From Chloroflexota bacterium (lineage in GTDB: Bacteria; Chloroflexota; Anaerolineae; Promineifilales; Promineifilaceae): a DNA stretch of 14,319 nucleotides. The notes beneath the pieces were generated by a model, which made no database searches, was not told the origin of the DNA, and was given only the letters and a program-made list of their open reading frames with translations. The position numbers and the translations under genes were made by a program. Of the stretch, positions 14,009 to 14,319 are shown piece by piece (positions within the stretch are counted from its first letter, which is position 1; every line of letters starts with the position of its first letter). The stretch lies in contig JAHEEY010000062.1 in NCBI GenBank assembly GCA_024640485.1, forward strand, positions 1-14,319. The letters are read 5' to 3'.

Positions 14009-14319
14009 ATGAGTACGCGCCGCCTATTCTTTTTTCTGTTCGTCATCGCCCTCTTTGTGATGGGTATCCGGGAGACGCTGGATCCCGACATGTGGTGGCA
14101 CTTGAGGACTGGCGAGTACATACTTGACAAAGGCCTTCCCCAGCAAGATCTCTTCTCTTTCACAGTTCCTGAACACGACTGGATCACCCACGAGTGGATG
14201 TCTCAGCTCAGTATGTGGGGCATCTATCAAATTTCTGGCTTACCTGGGTTAATCATCGCATTCTCGCTGCTGATCACGCTCACTTTCTGGCTGTTGTACA
14301 AAAGCAGTCCGGGGCAGCC
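14009..14319 (+). CDS. Polytopic membrane protein, N-terminal part (cut by window edge)
   Basis: The frame is open from ATG 14009 to the right edge, 103 whole codons. AGGAG (13995-13999) lies 9 bases upstream. The product begins MSTRRLFFFLFVIALFVMG, a positively charged start and first membrane helix. It is followed by a DPDMWWHLRTGEYILDKG segment, then FSFTVPEHDWITHEWMSQL, and a second helix around LPGLIIAFSLLITLTFWLL. The DPDxWWHL...HEW pattern is familiar from large bacterial membrane proteins of GT-C-like architecture, in which the first external loop carries acidic residues. That assignment is tentative because only the beginning is visible. Position after the DPM1-like gene would suit an enzyme that uses polyprenyl-linked sugars. 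Confidence 0.8.
   Translation, partial: MSTRRLFFFLFVIALFVMGIRETLDPDMWWHLRTGEYILDKGLPQQDLFSFTVPEHDWITHEWMSQLSMWGIYQISGLPGLIIAFSLLITLTFWLLYKSSPGQ

Overview
The window reads as a chromosomal segment of a free-living bacterium with housekeeping-style sigma70 promoters and moderate GC. Gene content and protein style suggest a member of the Chloroflexota (Anaerolineae-like): a soluble Ser/Thr kinase with a PQQ-type propeller and an FRD catalytic loop, FHA and VWA signalling proteins, a receiver-Roadblock protein and a long-form Rel protein. This placement is from memory of such families, not from a search. No mobile element, CRISPR array, rRNA or tRNA was seen.

Layout. At the left edge (1-247, minus strand) lies the N-terminal part of moaC, a molybdenum cofactor gene. 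After a 336-base divergent promoter region comes a tight plus-strand operon (584-6594): a Ser/Thr protein kinase with an eight-bladed propeller, a PP2C phosphatase, a degenerate J domain fused to a VWA domain, a zinc ribbon-FHA protein, a 79-residue protein of unknown function, and an OmpR-type response regulator. The last four genes overlap or nearly touch. A perfect 16-bp inverted repeat (6665-6712) follows, and the first candidate start of a Rel/SpoT family (p)ppGpp enzyme lies inside it (6673-8958). The hydrolase part of that enzyme looks intact, but its synthetase part has lost key residues. A separately promoted receiver-Roadblock protein (9139-10797) carries three copies of a paired FW / LSFEEA motif in its tail. 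It converges on a minus-strand rimK (10823-11800). A divergent promoter then drives a DPM1-like GT2 glycosyltransferase overlapping a SAM methyltransferase (11979-13642). After a 366-base gap, a polytopic membrane protein begins (14009 to the window edge).

How the parts may work together. The kinase, phosphatase and FHA protein form a complete write/erase/read set for Ser/Thr phosphorylation. The VWA protein and response regulator are probable downstream partners or outputs. The neighbouring Rel protein suggests a link to (p)ppGpp turnover, and the Roadblock protein suggests control of an MglA-like small GTPase encoded elsewhere. These links are inferred from gene order. The final three genes look like lipid-linked sugar or cell-surface functions and are probably unrelated to the signalling operon.
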